Source: Erwinia_E haradaeae_D (lineage in GTDB: Bacteria > Pseudomonadota > Gammaproteobacteria > Enterobacterales > Enterobacteriaceae). Taken from it: a stretch of 64,000 nt of DNA. Both the position numbers and the translations under genes were made by a program. The stretch covers positions 620,001-684,000 of the forward strand of contig NZ_LR217715.1 of the NCBI RefSeq assembly GCF_900698935.1. The letters are read 5' to 3'. Shown here one piece after another: positions 60,797 through 64,000 of the stretch. Position 1 is the stretch's first letter. Every line of letters starts with the position of its first letter. Below the pieces are notes generated by a model. It saw only the letters and a list, made by a program, of their open reading frames with translations, made no database searches and was not told where the DNA came from.

Positions 60797-63700
60797 ATGG
60801 TTTACTCCTATACCGAGAAAAAACGCATTCGTAAGGATTTTGGTAAGCGTCCACAAGTTCTGGACACTCCTTATCTCCTTTCTATCCAGATTGATTCTTT
60901 CCAGAAATTCATTAAACAAGATCCCAAAGGTCACTATGGCCTGGAAGCAGCATTCCGTTCTGTATTCCCTATACAAAGCTATAGCGCTCACGCTGAGCTA
61001 CAATATGTTAGCTACTGTTTAGGTGAACCTATCTTTGATGTGAGCGAGTGCCAAATTCGAGGTATCACGTTCTTTGCGCCTCTTCGTGTAAAACTACGAT
61101 TGGTCATCTATGAACGGGAAGCCCCAGAAGGTACCGTGAAAGACATTAAAGAGCAAGAAGTATATATGGGTGAAATCCCACTTATGACCGATAATGGTAC
61201 TTTTATTATTAATGGGACAGAAAGAGTTATTGTTTCACAGCTTCATCGCAGCCCTGGTGTTTTCTTCGATAGCGATAAAGGCAAAACACACTCCTCAGGT
61301 AAAGTACTTTATAATGCACGTATCATCCCATATCGTGGTTCATGGTTAGACTTTGAATTCGACCCAAGAGATAATCTATTTGTCCGAATTGATAGACGTC
61401 GAAAACTTCCCGCTACTATTATTCTAAGAGCCCTTAATTATAATACCGAGCAGATCCTGAACCTATTTTTTGAAAAAGTAGTATATCATATCTATAACAA
61501 TCAATTACAAATGGAGCTAATACCAGAACGGCTGCGTGGAGAGACAGCATCCTTTGATATTGAATCGAAAAACACCATATATGTAGAAAAGGGACGCCGT
61601 ATTACTGCACGTCATATTCGTCATTTAGAAAAAGATAAAGTGAATTATATTGCCGTACCACCTGAATACATCGTTGGTAAAATAGTTGCTAAAGATTATA
61701 TTGATACCATTACTGGTGAGATTCTTATTGCAGCAAATATGCCTTTATCATTAGATTTATTAGTACGATTACAAAAATCCGAACATAAAACACTAGAAAC
61801 AATTTTTACAAATGATTTAGATCATGGTCCATATATCTCTGAAGTCATGCGTATTGATCCTACTTACGATCGTATAAGTGCTCTATTAGAGATATATCGT
61901 ATGATGCGTCCTGGTGAGCCCCCAACACATGAAGCGGCTCACAATTTATTTGAGAATCTTTTCTTCTCTGAAGAGCGCTACGACCTATCTACGGTAGGTC
62001 GTATGAAGTTTAATCGTTCTCTAAAACGTGAAGCACTCATAGGCGCTAGTGTTTTGAGTGAAGAAGACATTATTCAAGTAATACAAAAACTGATCGGAAT
62101 CCGGAATGGTATCGGTGAGATTGATGACATCGATCATCTTGGTAATCGTCGCATTCGTTCTGTGGGAGAAATGGCTGAGAATCAATTTCGCGTTGGTTTA
62201 GTACGTGTAGAAAGAGCAGTAAAAGAGCGTCTCTCCTTGGGAGATCTAGATACTCTCATGCCTCAAGATATGATCAATGCTAAACCAATTTCCGCATCTA
62301 TTAAAGAATTTTTCGGATCGAGTCAGCTCTCTCAATTTATGGACCAAAACAATCCTCTGTCTGAAATTACACATAAACGTCGCATTTCTGCCCTTGGTCC
62401 TGGCGGACTCACACGTGAGCGTGCGGGTTTTGAGGTGAGAGATGTACATCCTACCCACTATGGTCGTGTATGCCCTATTGAAACACCAGAAGGTCCAAAC
62501 ATAGGCCTTATAAACTCTTTATCTGTCTATGCACAAACCAATGAATACGGTTTTCTTGAAACACCATATCGTCGAGTACACAATGGAATTGTTACAAATG
62601 AAATTCATTACCTTTCAGCGATTGAAGAAGGTCACTATGTCATTGCTCAAGCTAATACAAATCTTAATGACTCAGGTCGTATCATTGATGATCTTGTAAC
62701 TTGTCGTAACCATGGTGAATCTAGTTTATTTAGCTGTGATCAAATTAACTACATGGATGTCTCGACTCAACAAATAGTGTCAGTAGGCGCTTCCTTAATT
62801 CCGTTTTTAGAACACGATGACGCTAATCGTGCATTAATGGGTGCTAACATGCAACGCCAAGCAGTGCCAACTTTACGAGCTGAGAAACCACTCGTTGGTA
62901 CTGGTATGGAACGTGCTGTTGCTGTGGACTCTGGTGTCACTGCTGTAGCCAAGCGTAGTGGTAGCATTCAATACGTAGATGCCTCACGCATTGTTGTCAA
63001 AGTACATGAAAATGAAATATATGCCAATGAAGCTGGTATCGATATTTATAACTTAACAAAATACACTCGTTCGAATCAAAATACTTGCATTAACCAGATG
63101 CCATGTGTAAATCTCGGTGAAGTAATTGAGCGCGGTGACGTACTAGCTGACGGTCCAGCTACTGATTTAGGTGAATTAGCACTGGGTCAAAACATGCGTG
63201 TTGCGTTTATGCCATGGAACGGATACAATTTTGAAGATTCCATTTTAATCTCTGAGCGCGTAGTACAAGAAGATAGATTTACTAGTATCCACATTCAAGA
63301 ACTAGCCTGCGTGTCACGTGATACTAAGTTGGGCCCGGAAGAAATTACCGCTGACATTCCCAATGTAGGTGAAGCAGCGCTTTCTAAACTAGATGCATGT
63401 GGAATTGTATACATCGGGGCTGAAGTGACTGGGGGTGACATTCTTGTCGGAAAGGTAACACCTAAAGGTGAAACTCAGTTGACACCTGAAGAAAAATTAC
63501 TACGGGCTATTTTTGGCGAAAAAGCATCAGATGTTAAAGACTCTTCCCTTCGTGTACCGAATGGTGTTTCTGGCACTGTTATAGATGTACAAATTTTCAC
63601 TCGTGATGGCGTAGAAAAAGACCGAAGAGCTTTAGATATTGAAGAAATACAACTGAAAAATGCAAAAAAAGACCTCTCTGAAAAACTAAAAATACTGGAA

Positions 63701-64000
63701 AATAGTCTTTTTTACCGAATACAACAGATTCTTATAGCCAATGGAATTGCAGAAGAAATATTACATACCCTTCCAAGATCTAAATGGTTAGAGCTTAGTA
63801 TTACCGACATAGATAAAAATAAGCAACTTCTCAAGCTCACCAATCAATATTACGAACTAAAAAACGACTTTGAACAAAAATTAAATGATAAAAGACGAAA
63901 AATTACACAAGGAGACGACTTAGCACCAGGTATATTAAAGATTGTAAAGGTATATTTAGCTGTTAAACGTCAAATTCAACCTGGTGATAAAATGGCTGGA
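60797..64000 (+). CDS. rpoB: RNA polymerase beta subunit, 5' part
   Basis: The beta subunit of RNA polymerase. The reading frame starts MVYSYTEKKRIRKDFG after AGGAACCCT and runs open to the window end for exactly 1068 codons. E. coli RpoB has 1342, so about four fifths of the gene is here. Similarity is very high throughout. The rifampicin pocket FFGSSQLSQFMDQNNPLSE, then THKRRISALGPGG near 504-538, shows no change at the classic resistance positions. The conserved ANMQRQAVPTLR block and GDDLAPG near the end are intact. The insertion region near 980-1020 is diverged but in frame. Confidence 0.98.
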   Translation, partial: MVYSYTEKKRIRKDFGKRPQVLDTPYLLSIQIDSFQKFIKQDPKGHYGLEAAFRSVFPIQSYSAHAELQYVSYCLGEPIFDVSECQIRGITFFAPLRVKLRLVIYEREAPEGTVKDIKEQEVYMGEIPLMTDNGTFIINGTERVIVSQLHRSPGVFFDSDKGKTHSSGKVLYNARIIPYRGSWLDFEFDPRDNLFVRIDRRRKLPATIILRALNYNTEQILNLFFEKVVYHIYNNQLQMELIPERLRGETASFDIESKNTIYVEKGRRITARHIRHLEKDKVNYIAVPPEYIVGKIVAKDYIDTITGEILIAANMPLSLDLLVRLQKSEHKTLETIFTNDLDHGPYISEVMRIDPTYDRISALLEIYRMMRPGEPPTHEAAHNLFENLFFSEERYDLSTVGRMKFNRSLKREALIGASVLSEEDIIQVIQKLIGIRNGIGEIDDIDHLGNRRIRSVGEMAENQFRVGLVRVERAVKERLSLGDLDTLMPQDMINAKPISASIKEFFGSSQLSQFMDQNNPLSEITHKRRISALGPGGLTRERAGFEVRDVHPTHYGRVCPIETPEGPNIGLINSLSVYAQTNEYGFLETPYRRVHNGIVTNEIHYLSAIEEGHYVIAQANTNLNDSGRIIDDLVTCRNHGESSLFSCDQINYMDVSTQQIVSVGASLIPFLEHDDANRALMGANMQRQAVPTLRAEKPLVGTGMERAVAVDSGVTAVAKRSGSIQYVDASRIVVKVHENEIYANEAGIDIYNLTKYTRSNQNTCINQMPCVNLGEVIERGDVLADGPATDLGELALGQNMRVAFMPWNGYNFEDSILISERVVQEDRFTSIHIQELACVSRDTKLGPEEITADIPNVGEAALSKLDACGIVYIGAEVTGGDILVGKVTPKGETQLTPEEKLLRAIFGEKASDVKDSSLRVPNGVSGTVIDVQIFTRDGVEKDRRALDIEEIQLKNAKKDLSEKLKILENSLFYRIQQILIANGIAEEILHTLPRSKWLELSITDIDKNKQLLKLTNQYYELKNDFEQKLNDKRRKITQGDDLAPGILKIVKVYLAVKRQIQPGDKMAG

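Noticed and set aside
1..64000. tRNA, rRNA, tmRNA and other standard RNA genes
   Set aside because: I scanned the gaps on both strands for T-arm patterns (GTTCRA and its complement) with flanking stems and for signatures of the common structural RNAs; none was convincing. A covariance search could still find degenerate ones.
1..64000. Mobile elements, phage genes or CRISPR arrays
   Set aside because: No transposase or phage motif, no long terminal repeat and no regularly spaced repeats were seen; the short tandem repeats near 57.7 kb have two or three copies without unique spacers.

Overview
The window comes from a strongly AT-rich gammaproteobacterium whose proteins closely match Enterobacterales orthologues in length and motifs. 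Several E. coli-type gene pairs survive (ftsA-ftsZ-lpxC-secA, rsxE-nth, prfB-lysS, lolB-ispE-prs next to prfA-prmC, tgt-secD-secF, pgpB/ribA, secE-nusG-rplKAJL-rpoB), but the blocks themselves are shuffled. Only about 58% of the 64 kb codes for intact protein. The rest is AT-rich sequence with no recognisable gene, no IS element, no CRISPR array, and no rRNA or tRNA that I could find. This pattern, together with decayed genes still in their ancestral positions, points to an obligate insect endosymbiont at an intermediate stage of genome reduction. I cannot name the species from sequence alone.

Layout. 0-6.2 kb: division, lipid A and secretion genes (ftsA end, ftsZ, lpxC, reverse-strand dciA, secA). 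8-12 kb: epmB/efp (EF-P and its modification), then rsxE-nth. 12.6-20.6 kb: tpiA, prfB-lysS, kdsA, tyrS. 21.6-29.6 kb: mlaA, prs, ispE, lolB, a decayed hemA, then prfA-prmC. 29.7-34.4 kb: secF, secD, a yajC remnant and tgt on the minus strand. 34.9-42.3 kb: ydiK, pgpB, ribA, mrcB. 42.3-50.5 kb: mostly non-coding, broken only by a frameshifted ppk. 50.5-54.9 kb: udk, pdxY, a gpt remnant, ptsI and a ptsH stub. 56.5-64 kb: the secE-nusG / rplKAJL / rpoB cluster, with rpoB cut by the window end.

The retained functions are translation (RF1, RF2 and PrmC, EF-P, LysRS, TyrRS, ribosomal proteins), transcription, the Sec pathway, and envelope building (LpxC, KdsA, MlaA, LolB, PgpB, PBP1B). A few metabolic steps also remain (PRPP, isoprenoid, riboflavin, B6 salvage, uridine salvage, triose phosphate). 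Heme synthesis entry (hemA), polyphosphate (ppk), purine salvage (gpt), HPr (ptsH) and yajC are decayed.

The most interesting observations are these. PBP1B keeps its glycosyltransferase signature but has lost a key residue in each of its three transpeptidase motifs. The prfB programmed frameshift site has been removed. Four indels break ppk, three of them in poly-A tracts. dciA, the ancestral helicase loader absent from E. coli, is retained. EI (ptsI) stands beside a broken HPr gene, and rsxE is alone without the rest of its complex. A hairpin-rich segment near 42.6-42.8 kb could be a small RNA.
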